Origin: CAAGNP01 sp045603545
GTDB taxonomy: Bacteria; Bacteroidota; Bacteroidia; Bacteroidales; UBA932
Direction: 5' to 3'
DNA length: 15,140 nucleotides
NCBI GenBank assembly: GCA_045603545.1
Contig: JAZUMG010000028.1
Coordinates: 1 to 15,140, forward strand
The notes under the pieces were generated by a model that saw only the letters and a list, made by a program, of their open reading frames with translations, searched no databases and was not told the origin of the DNA. Made by a program: the position numbers and the translations under genes. This document shows positions 6,399-14,454 of this stretch, piece by piece; within the stretch, counting starts at the first letter, position 1, and every line of letters starts with the position of its first letter.

Positions 6399-6546
6399 CG
6401 GCGGAATAACAAAAACTTCCATCAATTGCAGGAACTGATGGAAGTGATGGAATGATGGAGATCCTTCGGCAAGCTCAGGATGACAGCGGTGGAAGTTCAG
6501 GATGACAGGGAGATGCCCGATCGGGTCGGGCATGACGGGACTATCA
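6399..6546. repeat. REP-like hairpins with CAAGCTCAGGATGACA phrase
   Basis: Three parts are visible. A 9-bp perfect hairpin, CTTCCATCA (6416-6424) with TGATGGAAG (6436-6444). TCAGGATGACA twice, at 6475-6485 and 6497-6507; the first is within TTCGGCAAGCTCAGGATGAC, a phrase repeated in many bacterial genomes and often mistranslated as HPELAEGS. Finally ATGCCCGA (6513-6520) with TCGGGCAT (6526-6533), a perfect 8-bp hairpin with a 5-nt loop. No gene is seen. Confidence 0.65.
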
Positions 6547-6786
6547 CTACCTCTTCAGAACATAATTGACAATCCCCTCAACGTGCAGGGCGACGATGGC
6601 CCGGCAGCCTTCGTCGGATTCCAGGAAGAGGCAGTCGTCGGAGTTGTCGTGGAGGAGATTCTCCGTCAGGGCGGGGCCATAGAGGGTATTCTTCAAGATG
6701 TAGAAGTTGCTTTCCCAATCGGGATCTCCGTCAGAGTAGTCTTTCCGGAGCTTGTGACCCGGTACCAGAGTGCAGCGGTGCTCCAT
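6547..6786 (-). CDS. Possible small acidic hypothetical protein
   Basis: A 79-residue reading from ATG 6786 to a TAG at 6547. The frame runs further upstream to 6891, but that part crosses the 6836-6870 hairpin repeat, so the internal ATG is preferred. The sequence (DPDWESNFYILKNTLYGPAL, then DNSDDCLFLESDEGCRAIVA) is acidic and protein-like rather than a repeat translation. TACCATTG, one base off a -7 box, lies just before the start. I do not recognise a family. GC-rich codons differ from the AT-rich defence genes to the left. It may be real, or a chance frame in GC-rich intergenic DNA. Confidence 0.4.
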   Translation of the reverse strand: MEHRCTLVPGHKLRKDYSDGDPDWESNFYILKNTLYGPALTENLLHDNSDDCLFLESDEGCRAIVALHVEGIVNYVLKR

Positions 6787-6835
6787 AGTTGCAATGGTAA
6801 CCCATGAAGCCGCGTTTGATGCAGGTGATATTTCC

Positions 6836-6956
6836 GGGCCAGGTGGACAAAAAAGCCTTCCACCTGGCCCAAACCACAAACCACAACACACTAATTAACA
6901 ATTGTTTACCCATAAGCAAGTGGGCCCGATGGAAGCAAAACAAATCCACCTGGCCC
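6836..6956. repeat. 12-bp repeat family GGGCCAGGTGGA, three copies
   Basis: GGGCCAGGTGGA (6836-6847) and its exact inverse (6859-6870) form a perfect 12-bp hairpin with an 11-nt loop. A third copy in inverse orientation lies at 6945-6956, followed by GATC. GGCCCGAT is itself repeated near 6923 and 6952. The 6871-7021 stretch holds no credible gene. Confidence 0.6.
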
Positions 6957-7021
6957 GATCGGTCGCTCGAGAACATACCAGTTCCGCCCATTTCCCGTGG
7001 CTCCCGCCACTACCCATACAA

Positions 7022-7051
7022 AAAACAGAGCCCCGACAAAGGCTCTGTTTT
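7022..7051 (-). terminator. Intrinsic terminator downstream of mnmE
   Basis: AAAACAGAGCC (7022-7032) and GGCTCTGTTTT (7041-7051) form a perfect 11-bp stem with an 8-nt loop. On the minus strand the stem ends in a run of six T. It lies 77 nt beyond the mnmE stop and would end the rlmD-mnmE transcript; it could also act on the plus strand. Confidence 0.88.
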
Positions 7052-7128
7052 CTGTATCAAAATGGTCGGCAATGATTTCCTCACCTCGGAAATGCTCAAG
7101 CAAGCTTGGCATTCCGCTCGGTTCGTCA

Positions 7129-8571
7129 TCATTTCCCAATACAAAACCTCCCAAATATCACTCCCAGTACTTCGTCGGTGCTGACTTCGCCGGTGATGGT
7201 GCCGATGTGGTAGATCGCTTCACGGATGTCTTGTGCGACGAGGTCGGTAGGGATGGAGTCCGACAGGCCGTCCCATACCCGGGTGAGGGCTTCGCGGGCT
7301 GAGCGGAGGGCCTCCAGGTGACGGAGATTGGTCACGAGTGTGCTGTTCTGGTCTGTCTTCATACTTTTTCGCGAGAGGGCCAGATAGCTTACCACCTCAT
7401 CCACACCAAGACGTACTTTCGCCGAGACAGGGAAGATACGGGCAGGGGAGAGGTCATATTTGCGACCATACTCTGCTATCTGTGACAGATACCCGTCACG
7501 CTCCTCTTCCGATACAAGGTCGGCTTTATTCAGCAGCACGACCACCTGTTTCTCTATACCATTTTCGGCCACAGCAGCCGATACCCTTTCAGAGAGGTTG
7601 GCGATGTTCTGCTCGAATGTATCAGGTCTCTGGGCATCGAGCATCAGCATCACTACCGATGCCTGTGCCATCTTCCACCAGGTCCTTTCGATTCCGATCA
7701 TCTCGATGGTCTCGGTGGTGTTCCTGATTCCGGCAGTATCTATAAATCTGAATGTTACGCCGTTTATATTGATAGTGTCCTCGATGACATCACGGGTGGT
7801 CCCGGCGATATCCGACACGATAGCTTTCTCCTCTCCAAGCAGGGCATTAAGCAATGTACTTTTGCCTGTGTTGGTCGCCCCGACGATAGCGACAGGGATC
7901 CCGTTCTTTATCACATTGCCCAGGGCAAATGACTCTATCAGTTTGTCCAGATGGGCACATACCGCCTCCAGAAGCTCTTTAAGACGCACTCTGTCTGCAA
8001 ATTCCACATCCTCTTCACTGAAGTCGAGCTCGAGTTCCATCAGCGAGACGATCTCCACCAGATCCCCCCTCATCTTCGATAGCTCCTGCGAGAATCCACC
8101 TTTCATCTGGGCCATCGCCACATCGTGCGCCGCTTTAGTCTGCGAAGCGATAAGGTCTGCCACCGCCTCTGCCTGTGCCAGGTCGAGCTTGCCATTCAAA
8201 AATGCCCTCTTGGTAAATTCGCCCCCTTCTGCCAGACGCGCACCTCTCTCCATCAGGAGTTTGAGTATCTCCTGGGCAATATATTCGCTACCGTGGCAAT
8301 ATATCTCTGCCGATTCCTCCCCTGTATAGGAGTGGGGGGCCCTGAAGACCACCGCCATCACCTCATCGATCACCTCTTCCCCTCTGCGGATCACCCCGAA
8401 CCTCATTTTATAGTTTTCGCTCTCGCGCAATGTTTTTTTCCCCACAGGGGTGAAGACTCCGTCCAATATCTCTATCGATCTCGGACCCGACAGCCTCAAA
8501 ACTGTCACCGCACCCGCTCCGGAACCGCTCGCCTGGGCGCAAATGGTGCTTTCGTCGTAGTAGTTTCCCAT
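7129..8571 (-). CDS. mnmE: tRNA modification GTPase MnmE
   Basis: A 480-residue protein, a normal length for MnmE (TrmE). With MnmG it makes the 5-carboxymethylaminomethyl group on the wobble uridine of certain tRNAs. The N-terminal domain binds tetrahydrofolate (TICAQASGSGAGAVTVLRLS). A helical domain carries EFTKRAFLNGKLDLAQAEAV (118-137). The inserted G domain has GATNTGKST (231-239), GTTRD (257-261), DTAG (278-281) and NKAD. The C-terminal FCIGK (476-480) holds the essential Cys 477. All key residues are present. The gene starts 3 nt after the rlmD stop, so the two are very likely co-transcribed and translationally coupled. A terminator follows at 7022-7051. Confidence 0.97.
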   Translation of the reverse strand: MGNYYDESTICAQASGSGAGAVTVLRLSGPRSIEILDGVFTPVGKKTLRESENYKMRFGVIRRGEEVIDEVMAVVFRAPHSYTGEESAEIYCHGSEYIAQEILKLLMERGARLAEGGEFTKRAFLNGKLDLAQAEAVADLIASQTKAAHDVAMAQMKGGFSQELSKMRGDLVEIVSLMELELDFSEEDVEFADRVRLKELLEAVCAHLDKLIESFALGNVIKNGIPVAIVGATNTGKSTLLNALLGEEKAIVSDIAGTTRDVIEDTININGVTFRFIDTAGIRNTTETIEMIGIERTWWKMAQASVVMLMLDAQRPDTFEQNIANLSERVSAAVAENGIEKQVVVLLNKADLVSEEERDGYLSQIAEYGRKYDLSPARIFPVSAKVRLGVDEVVSYLALSRKSMKTDQNSTLVTNLRHLEALRSAREALTRVWDGLSDSIPTDLVAQDIREAIYHIGTITGEVSTDEVLGVIFGRFCIGK

Positions 8572-8574
8572 ACT

Positions 8575-10089
8575 CTATTTCCTCTCTAATGCCACCACAT
8601 TTTCGATATGAACCGTATGAGGGAACATATCCACAGGGCGGACTCTGGTTATTCTGTATTTCTGAGACAATATCGACAAATCCCGTGCCTGAGTGGCAGG
8701 GTTACAGCTTACATAGACGATTTTTTCAGGATTTGCATCCAATATCACCTGTGCCACATCGGGGTGAATTCCCGCCCTCGGTGGGTCCAGGATTATTACA
8801 TCAGGTGCCCCTCCGTGCTGCGCAATGAAATCGGCAGTGAGGATATCTTTCATATCACCGGCATAGAAGGTGCAATTGGTAATGCCGTTGTTCGCTGCAT
8901 TGATCCTCGCATCTTCGATCGCCTCAGGCACATATTCGATACCTATCACGCTGGCAGCCTTTTTGGATACGAACTGCGCGATGGTGCCTGTGCCTGTATA
9001 TAGGTCGTACACCTTCTCATCTCCTTTCAAATCAGCAAATTCCCTCACCACGCTGTAGAGGCGGTAGGCCTGCTCGGAGTTGGTCTGATAGAACGATTTT
9101 GGGCCGATTTTGAAGCTCAAATCCTCCATCTGCTCATAGATGGCATCCTCCCCGGCATAGTTAATCACCGGCAGATCTCCGAATGAATCATTGCCTTTGG
9201 TATTTATGACGTAGTGGAGCGATTTGATCTGAGGGAAACGCTCGAGCATGGCATCCAGGAGCAATAGGATAGGGGCCTTTTCTCCCTCTGCAGCCTCTCC
9301 GAGCGAGGTGCAGGCGAGGGTCACCATCACATCCCCTCGGGTATTGGTCCTTACGACCAATGTGCGGAGCAGCCCCACTTGCTCCCTGAGGTTAAAGAAG
9401 CTCAGGCCGTGCTCCACTGCATATTCTCTGACGAAATTGCGTATCTGGTTTGATGGCTCGGGCTGCAGGTAGCACCTCTTTATATCGAGCACCTTGTCAA
9501 ATGCCCCACCGATATGGAATCCGAGGCCGAATCCTTCAGGCTTGCTGTTCACACTCGAGTAGCCAAGGCGAAGATGACGGGGGAAGCCGTTGGGATAGTC
9601 TGCAGGGTCGAGCTGGGTAGGGGGGGAGAATATATCCTCCGCCTTCTCCCCTTCGAAGAGCCAGCGGCGGTCGGAGAAGGTAAATTCGAGTTTATTGCGA
9701 TACTCGCGGGTCTTCTCAGAGTCGAGAATAGGTTCAATCTCAGGGAGTTCCAGATGCCCGATGCGGGTCAGCTGATCCACCACCTGCTGCTGCTTGAACT
9801 GGAGCTGCTGCTCGTATGGGAGGATCTGCCATTTGCACCCGCCGCAAGTCCCGTAATGGTCGCAGAACGGCGCTACGCGCAATGGGGAAGGCTTCACCAT
9901 ATTTATCGCCACACCCTCCATATAGCCGCTTTTCTTCCTGTGGACCCTCACATCCACCACATCCCCTGGGATGCATAGGGGGACGAAAAGCACTTTACCA
10001 TCCACCCTTGCGAGGGAATTGCCCTCAGCTGCAATGGATTCGATCTCTATATTCTGCAATACGATTTTTTCTTTTCCTTTTCTGCTCAT
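8575..10089 (-). CDS. rlmD: 23S rRNA (uracil) C5-methyltransferase, RlmD/RumA type
   Basis: A 504-residue AdoMet-dependent enzyme that methylates C5 of uridine in 23S rRNA (U1939 for RlmD; Bacteroidota enzymes may have a different or double target). A TRAM RNA-binding domain lies at about residues 8-68. The [4Fe-4S] cysteines are C76, C82 and C85 (CDHYGTCGGCKWQ) and C206 (IKRCYLQ). The AdoMet loop is DLYTGTGT (362-369), followed by DPPRAGIH (435-442). The nucleophile is C462 in VSCNPATQARDL. An ATG at 10131 is in frame, but ATG 10089 begins the usual MSRKGK-like start and leaves room for a promoter in the divergent gap. First gene of the rlmD-mnmE pair. Confidence 0.93.
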   Translation of the reverse strand: MSRKGKEKIVLQNIEIESIAAEGNSLARVDGKVLFVPLCIPGDVVDVRVHRKKSGYMEGVAINMVKPSPLRVAPFCDHYGTCGGCKWQILPYEQQLQFKQQQVVDQLTRIGHLELPEIEPILDSEKTREYRNKLEFTFSDRRWLFEGEKAEDIFSPPTQLDPADYPNGFPRHLRLGYSSVNSKPEGFGLGFHIGGAFDKVLDIKRCYLQPEPSNQIRNFVREYAVEHGLSFFNLREQVGLLRTLVVRTNTRGDVMVTLACTSLGEAAEGEKAPILLLLDAMLERFPQIKSLHYVINTKGNDSFGDLPVINYAGEDAIYEQMEDLSFKIGPKSFYQTNSEQAYRLYSVVREFADLKGDEKVYDLYTGTGTIAQFVSKKAASVIGIEYVPEAIEDARINAANNGITNCTFYAGDMKDILTADFIAQHGGAPDVIILDPPRAGIHPDVAQVILDANPEKIVYVSCNPATQARDLSILSQKYRITRVRPVDMFPHTVHIENVVALERK

Positions 10090-10109
10090 GGTTCTTCGAA
10101 ATAATTGAG

Positions 10110-10117
10110 CAAAAATA
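10110..10117 (-). promoter_or_regulatory. -7 box for rlmD-mnmE
   Basis: The minus strand reads TATTTTTG, 20 nt before the rlmD ATG at 10089, inside the 66-bp divergent gap shared with the GH9 gene. No clear -33 box. Confidence 0.45.
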
Positions 10118-10130
10118 GCAAAATAATGCA

Positions 10131-10138
10131 TATATTTG
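10131..10138 (+). promoter_or_regulatory. -7 box for the GH9 gene
   Basis: TATATTTG lies 17 nt before ATG 10156. A TTG at 10105-10107 is 23 nt upstream, slightly long for a -33 box. The plus and minus boxes are only 13 bp apart, so the two promoters should interfere with each other. Confidence 0.5.
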
Positions 10139-10155
10139 GCTTAAAATATACCATT

Positions 10156-11961
10156 ATGAGAAAACTGTTCATATCACTGGCAATGTTGCTCTGCGCATTT
10201 GCAGCCAAGGCTGACCAATGGATAAGAATTAACCAGTTGGGGTACCTCCCCGAATCTATAAAAGTGGCCGTTCTGATCAGTGAGGAGCCCGCCAAAATAA
10301 CCAAATTCGACATAGTTGATGCCCAAAGCGGAAAAAGGGTAAAAACATTTGACAAAGTAGCAGCCACAGGGAAATATGGCACTATGCAGTCCACATTCCG
10401 CCTCGATTTCTCCGATTTCGAGAAGAGCGGTGAGTACTATCTTCAGGCAGGCAATGCCAAATCGCCTGTTTTCCCCATAAACACCTCCGTATATGACGGT
10501 ACAGCAGACTTCCTGCTGAACTATATGCGCCAGCAGCGCTGCGGTTACAACCCCCATATTGCAGACAGCTGCCACACCCACGACGGCTACATCCTTTATC
10601 ACCCGACCAAGACCGGGCAGCATATCGATGTTACTGGCGGATGGCACGACGCTACCGACTATCTCCAGTACACCACCACATCTGCCAATGCCATCTACCA
10701 GATGATGTTTGCATACCAGGAAAATCCCGAATCATTTGGTGATGAGTACGATGCACACGGCCACAAAGGTGCCAACGGCATCCCTGACATCGTGGATGAA
10801 ATCAAATGGGGCCTTGACTGGCTCAACAAGATGAACCCGGAACCGGGTGAACTGTACAATCAGATTGCCGACGACCGAGACCACGCCGGAATGCGCCTTC
10901 CAAATGAGTGTATGGTAGATTACGGCTATGGGCCGGGGCAGGGGAGACCGGTCTATTTCTGCAGCGGCGAGCCACAAATCAGAGGTACCTTTATGAATGC
11001 GACAATGGGTGTTGCCAGCACTGCAGGCAAATTTGCATCGTGCTTCGCATTGGGATCAAGAATCCTTGAACCATTCTATCCTGAATTTGCGAAGCTTATC
11101 GGTTCCAAAGCAGATGCTGCATATCAGGAAGGGGTGAAAAAACCGGGCAATTGCCAGACTGCATCTGTCCTGGCCCCTTATATCTATGAGGAGGACAACT
11201 GGGTGGACGATATGGAGCTTGGTGCTGTCGAGTTGTTCATTTCGACAGGACTCAGGAAATATTGGGATGAGGCTGTGGAATATGCTCGCAGAGAGCCAGT
11301 TACCCCTTGGATGGGTGCAGACAGTGCCAGACACTACCAATGGTATCCCTTTATGAATATGGGTCACTATCACCTGGCCAAACACGGCAATGAAAGGGTC
11401 CACAAGGAGTTTGCCAGAAACCTCCGCACAGGTATCCACAGAACTTACGAAAAAGCCCTTGAGAGCCCTTATATGCACGGTATCCCTTATATATGGTGCT
11501 CAAACAACCTTACCACAGCGATGCTTACACAGTGCAGACTTTACAGGGAGCTTACAGGAGATGATACATACGCAGAAATGGAAGCAAGTCTTCGTGACTG
11601 GCTCTTCGGATGCAACCCTTGGGGTACAAGTATGGTAGTCGAACTTCCTGCTCACGGAGATTATCCCGACCAGCCACACTCATCATATCTGAATGCTGGC
11701 GCAGGGACCACAGTGGGTGGACTTGTGGATGGTCCTGTATATTTCAACATATTCAAGCACCTTAAAGGTGTCAATATGGATGGCATTCCAAACAGACCTG
11801 GTGACGATTATGCCAGATTCCAACCGGATCTTATGGTATATCACGACGCTATAGGCGATTATTCGACCAATGAGCCCACAATGGACGGCACAGCATGTCT
11901 GACATACTATTTGTCTGCAATGGAGAAAGACGGGGCAAAACAGGCCGCCAGAAAGAAATAA
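10156..11961 (+). CDS. Secreted glycoside hydrolase family 9 (endoglucanase-like)
   Basis: A 601-residue protein with a signal peptide: MRK, a hydrophobic stretch (LFISLAMLLCAFA), then cleavage near AKA-D20. There is no lipobox Cys at the cut, so it is probably periplasmic or secreted rather than a lipoprotein. An Ig-like N-terminal domain (about 20-110, beginning IRINQLGYLP) precedes the (alpha/alpha)6 catalytic domain. GGWHDATDY (161-169) carries the catalytic Asp pair D165 and D168. GIPDIVDEIKWGLDWLNKM is conserved. PHSSYLNAGAG is the His motif, and STNEPTMDGTACLTYY near the C-terminus holds the acid Glu (about 573). GH9 enzymes cleave beta-1,4 glucans and related polymers; the exact substrate is not readable. 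No carbohydrate-binding module or dockerin is seen. rarA follows after 23 nt. Confidence 0.93.
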   Translation: MRKLFISLAMLLCAFAAKADQWIRINQLGYLPESIKVAVLISEEPAKITKFDIVDAQSGKRVKTFDKVAATGKYGTMQSTFRLDFSDFEKSGEYYLQAGNAKSPVFPINTSVYDGTADFLLNYMRQQRCGYNPHIADSCHTHDGYILYHPTKTGQHIDVTGGWHDATDYLQYTTTSANAIYQMMFAYQENPESFGDEYDAHGHKGANGIPDIVDEIKWGLDWLNKMNPEPGELYNQIADDRDHAGMRLPNECMVDYGYGPGQGRPVYFCSGEPQIRGTFMNATMGVASTAGKFASCFALGSRILEPFYPEFAKLIGSKADAAYQEGVKKPGNCQTASVLAPYIYEEDNWVDDMELGAVELFISTGLRKYWDEAVEYARREPVTPWMGADSARHYQWYPFMNMGHYHLAKHGNERVHKEFARNLRTGIHRTYEKALESPYMHGIPYIWCSNNLTTAMLTQCRLYRELTGDDTYAEMEASLRDWLFGCNPWGTSMVVELPAHGDYPDQPHSSYLNAGAGTTVGGLVDGPVYFNIFKHLKGVNMDGIPNRPGDDYARFQPDLMVYHDAIGDYSTNEPTMDGTACLTYYLSAMEKDGAKQAARKK

Positions 11962-11984
11962 AGATTATTTACACAATTTATATT

Positions 11985-13271
11985 ATGTTAAATAGTAATA
12001 ATATCCCTCTCCCCGAGAGGATGCGTCCCAGAAATCTTGACCAATATGTGGGTCAGGAACACCTTATCGGAGAAAAAGCTATCCTCAGGAGGATGCTGGA
12101 GACTGGAAATATCTCCTCTTTCATCCTTTGGGGCCCTCCGGGTGTCGGCAAGACCACACTGGCTCAGATTGTCGCATCCAAACTGGACCGCGAGTTCTAC
12201 ACACTCTCGGCGATCAGTTCAGGCGTGAAGGATATGCGTGAGATCTTCGAGAAGGCGAAGTCCAATTCGATCTTTTCTAAAGGCTCTCCGATACTGTTTA
12301 TCGACGAGATTCACCGCTTCTCCAAGGCTCAGCAGGATGCCCTGCTGGGCGCTGTGGAGACCGGTACAGTGACCCTTATCGGTGCTACCACTGAAAACCC
12401 CTCTTTTGAAGTGATCACCCCTTTGCTCTCCCGCTGTCAGGTATATGTCCTCAAAAGCCTTGGGGTAAAGGATCTGGACAAACTGCTCCAAAGGGCCCTG
12501 ACTGAAGATGTTGTTCTCCGTGAGAAAAATATCGAAGTGGCCGAAAAGGATGCCCTCTTCCGCTACTCTTCCGGAGATGCCCGAAAGCTCCTTAATATCC
12601 TGGAAATCATCACCTCAGATACCTCTGAAGGGGAAAAACTTGTCATTACTGACAAACTTGTGGCAGAGCGTCTGCAGGAGAACATTGCCATATATGACAA
12701 AAACGGCGAACAGCACTACGATATCATCTCTGCATTTATCAAGAGTATGCGTGGCTCCGACCCCAATGGTGCCATTTACTGGATGGCCAGGATGCTCGAT
12801 GGCGGTGAAGATCCCCTCTTCATTGCCCGCAGAATGCTGATTCTCGCCTCTGAGGATGTGGGTCTTGCCAATCCAAATGCCCTTCTGTTGGCCCAGGCCA
12901 CCTTTGAGACAGTCCATAAAATCGGCATGCCGGAGGCTCGTATTCCCCTTGCGGAGTGCGCTATATATCTGGCCACATCCCCTAAGAGCAATTCTGCATA
13001 TATGGCTATAAATGAGGCCTTGGAGATGGTCCGCAAAGGGGACAACTCCCCTGTCCCACTCCACCTCCGCAATGCCCCCACCTCACTGATGGAGGAATTG
13101 GGCTACGCAAAAGATTACAAATATGCCCACTCTTATGAAGGGAATTTCGTGGATCAGGAGTTCCTCCCTGAAGGTAAATCAGGAACTAAATTCTATGAGC
13201 CGGGAGACAATGCCAAAGAGCGTGAAATCAGGGCTCGTCTCCAGAAGAACTGGAAAAAATATGGGTACTAA
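11985..13271 (+). CDS. rarA: Replication-associated recombination ATPase RarA (MgsA)
   Basis: A 428-residue AAA+ protein of the clamp-loader branch that acts at stalled replication forks and with SSB. Visible: PLPERMRPRNLDQYVGQEHL at the N-terminus; Walker A GPPGVGKTT (50-58); Walker B PILFIDEIH (102-110); sensor 1 IGATTENPSFE; and LLSRCQVY with the Arg finger. The C-terminal tetramerisation part includes MARMLDGGEDPLFIARRM, EDVGLANP and NSAYMAINEA, all family hallmarks. The full length and all key residues are present. ATG 11985 is chosen because the open frame upstream overlaps the GH9 gene. It lies 23 nt after GH9 and 24 nt before kdsA, probably in one transcript. Confidence 0.96.
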   Translation: MLNSNNIPLPERMRPRNLDQYVGQEHLIGEKAILRRMLETGNISSFILWGPPGVGKTTLAQIVASKLDREFYTLSAISSGVKDMREIFEKAKSNSIFSKGSPILFIDEIHRFSKAQQDALLGAVETGTVTLIGATTENPSFEVITPLLSRCQVYVLKSLGVKDLDKLLQRALTEDVVLREKNIEVAEKDALFRYSSGDARKLLNILEIITSDTSEGEKLVITDKLVAERLQENIAIYDKNGEQHYDIISAFIKSMRGSDPNGAIYWMARMLDGGEDPLFIARRMLILASEDVGLANPNALLLAQATFETVHKIGMPEARIPLAECAIYLATSPKSNSAYMAINEALEMVRKGDNSPVPLHLRNAPTSLMEELGYAKDYKYAHSYEGNFVDQEFLPEGKSGTKFYEPGDNAKEREIRARLQKNWKKYGY

Positions 13272-13282
13272 CCCATTTTTAC

Positions 13283-13290
13283 TAACTTTG
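13283..13290 (+). promoter_or_regulatory. -7-like box directly before kdsA
   Basis: TAACTTTG matches TAnnTTTG and ends 5 nt before the kdsA ATG at 13296. If used, the transcript would be leaderless or nearly so. No -33 box is visible. Confidence 0.35.
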
Positions 13291-13295
13291 CAGAT

Positions 13296-14117
13296 ATGAA
13301 AGCATTGGAATTACCTCTTTTGAAAAGTTACGATCAGGACAATTTCTTTATACTCGCCGGCCCTTGTGTTGTAGAAGGTAAAGATATCTGTCGTCAGATA
13401 GCATCTACAGTGGCTGAGATAGCCGACAAATACTCTATCCCTTATGTATTCAAGGCATCTTACAGAAAAGCTAACCGCTCACGTGTAGATTCGTTTACCG
13501 GTATCGGTGATGAGGCCGGTCTGGAGATTCTTCAGTCCATCAAGGAGGATTTAAAGCTCCCTGTCCTGACAGATATCCATACCCCCTCAGAAGCGGCTCT
13601 CGCTGCTTCATACGGAGTGGACATTCTTCAGATACCTGCTTTCCTTTGCCGTCAGACTGAGCTTTTGGAGGCTGCAGCCAAGACTGGCAAGTATGTGAAT
13701 ATCAAGAAGGGACAGTTCCTTGCTCCAGATTCGATGAAGTTTGCTGCCCAGAAAGTGGAACATTTTGGCAACTCCAATATCATACTCACTGATCGCGGTA
13801 CACAGTTCGGTTATTCTGATCTTATCATAGATTTCCGTGGGATCCCTACCATGAAGTCATTTGGTTATCCTGTCGTGGTGGATATCACCCACTCGCTTCA
13901 GGAGCCAAATCAGAGTTCAGGTATCACTGGTGGCCGTCCCGATATGATCTCCACCATAGCTAAGGCATCTATTGCTGTCGGAGCTGATGGTCTTTTCCTA
14001 GAGACACATCCCGACCCATCCCAGGCCAAATCAGACGGTGCCAATATGCTCCGTCTTGACCTTCTGGAGAACCTCATCAAGACCCTCCTACCCATCCGTC
14101 AGGCGATACTCCAATAA
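13296..14117 (+). CDS. kdsA: 3-deoxy-8-phosphooctulonate synthase, metal-dependent type
   Basis: A 273-residue TIM-barrel enzyme. It condenses phosphoenolpyruvate with arabinose 5-phosphate to give KDO 8-phosphate, precursor of the lipopolysaccharide inner core, in the cytoplasm. Visible: LAGPCVVE (C24 in AGPC), FKASYRKANRSR (52-63), KKGQFLAPDSM, DRGTQFGY, SLQEPNQSSGITGGRPDM, and LFLETHPDPSQAKSDGAN. The metal ligands of the metal-dependent class are all present: C24, H199, E236 and D247. E. coli KdsA has Asn at the Cys position and needs no metal, so this enzyme belongs to the other class. It is the last gene of the GH9-rarA-kdsA set, followed by a strong terminator at 14174-14209. Confidence 0.97.
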   Translation: MKALELPLLKSYDQDNFFILAGPCVVEGKDICRQIASTVAEIADKYSIPYVFKASYRKANRSRVDSFTGIGDEAGLEILQSIKEDLKLPVLTDIHTPSEAALAASYGVDILQIPAFLCRQTELLEAAAKTGKYVNIKKGQFLAPDSMKFAAQKVEHFGNSNIILTDRGTQFGYSDLIIDFRGIPTMKSFGYPVVVDITHSLQEPNQSSGITGGRPDMISTIAKASIAVGADGLFLETHPDPSQAKSDGANMLRLDLLENLIKTLLPIRQAILQ

Positions 14118-14173
14118 GTTACTGTCATACTTACCATCCCCGTCCCGCGCTAGTCGCAGGACTCCTCCCATAA

Positions 14174-14209
14174 AAATGGGCACAGAAACCATCAAATCTG
14201 TGCCCATTT
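14174..14209 (+). terminator. Intrinsic terminator after kdsA
   Basis: AAATGGGCACAGA (14174-14186) and TCTGTGCCCATTT (14197-14209) form a perfect 13-bp stem with a 10-nt loop, followed by GTCATTTTTTC. It ends the plus-strand transcript 56 nt after the kdsA stop. Confidence 0.92.
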
Positions 14210-14254
14210 GTCATTTTTTCACCACATTGTCTTTCCCTGAAAAAAGTTGACTCG

Positions 14255-14352
14255 CAAAAAGCACTGTCCCGGGGGCAGAATAGGCTGTTTCGCCCCCGAT
14301 TGCTACAAAAAGCACTGTCCCGGGGGCAGAATGAGCTGTTTCGCCCCCGAAT
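14255..14352. repeat. Two tandem 51-bp hairpin repeats
   Basis: CAAAAAGCACTGTCCCGGGG starts at 14255 and again at 14306. The copies agree nearly throughout, with a few changes in the loop (TAGG against TGAG) and at the 3' end. Each contains CGGGGGC...GCCCCCG (14270-14276 with 14292-14298; 14321-14327 with 14343-14349), a 7-bp GC stem around a 15-nt loop. No frame runs through both as a protein repeat. They may be REP-like elements or a structured RNA. Confidence 0.75.
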
Positions 14353-14454
14353 GGTGCAATCAGTAGCTTTGTTTCCCCGAATTTTCGCAATGTTAATTCC
14401 TCACACTCATGATTCCTGCGTCCATTTTACCGCACTTTTGAGTCGCTGCGAAAG

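Noticed and set aside
6192..6533. Open frame of 113 codons on the minus strand containing CHPELAEGS
   Set aside because: It is the translation of REP-like and inverted-repeat DNA; the HPELAEGS-type phrase is a known false protein. Overlapping frames of similar length exist on both strands.
6906..7154. 82-codon minus-strand frame overlapping the end of mnmE
   Set aside because: It runs through the mnmE terminator stem and the repeat copy at 6945-6956 and starts within mnmE; no recognisable motif.
7460..8329. 289-codon plus-strand frame inside mnmE
   Set aside because: Antisense shadow of mnmE, Ser-rich and without motif; mnmE is certain on the other strand.
9514..9978. 154-codon plus-strand frame inside rlmD
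   Set aside because: Antisense shadow of rlmD, whose iron-sulphur cysteines and catalytic Cys are all on the minus strand.
10156..14117. GH9 gene as part of a polysaccharide utilisation locus
   Set aside because: No SusC/SusD pair, regulator or other carbohydrate enzyme is in the window; the neighbours are housekeeping genes.
14255..14352. CRISPR-like reading of the 51-bp repeats
   Set aside because: Only two adjoining copies and no unique spacers between them; the repeats are simple tandem hairpins.
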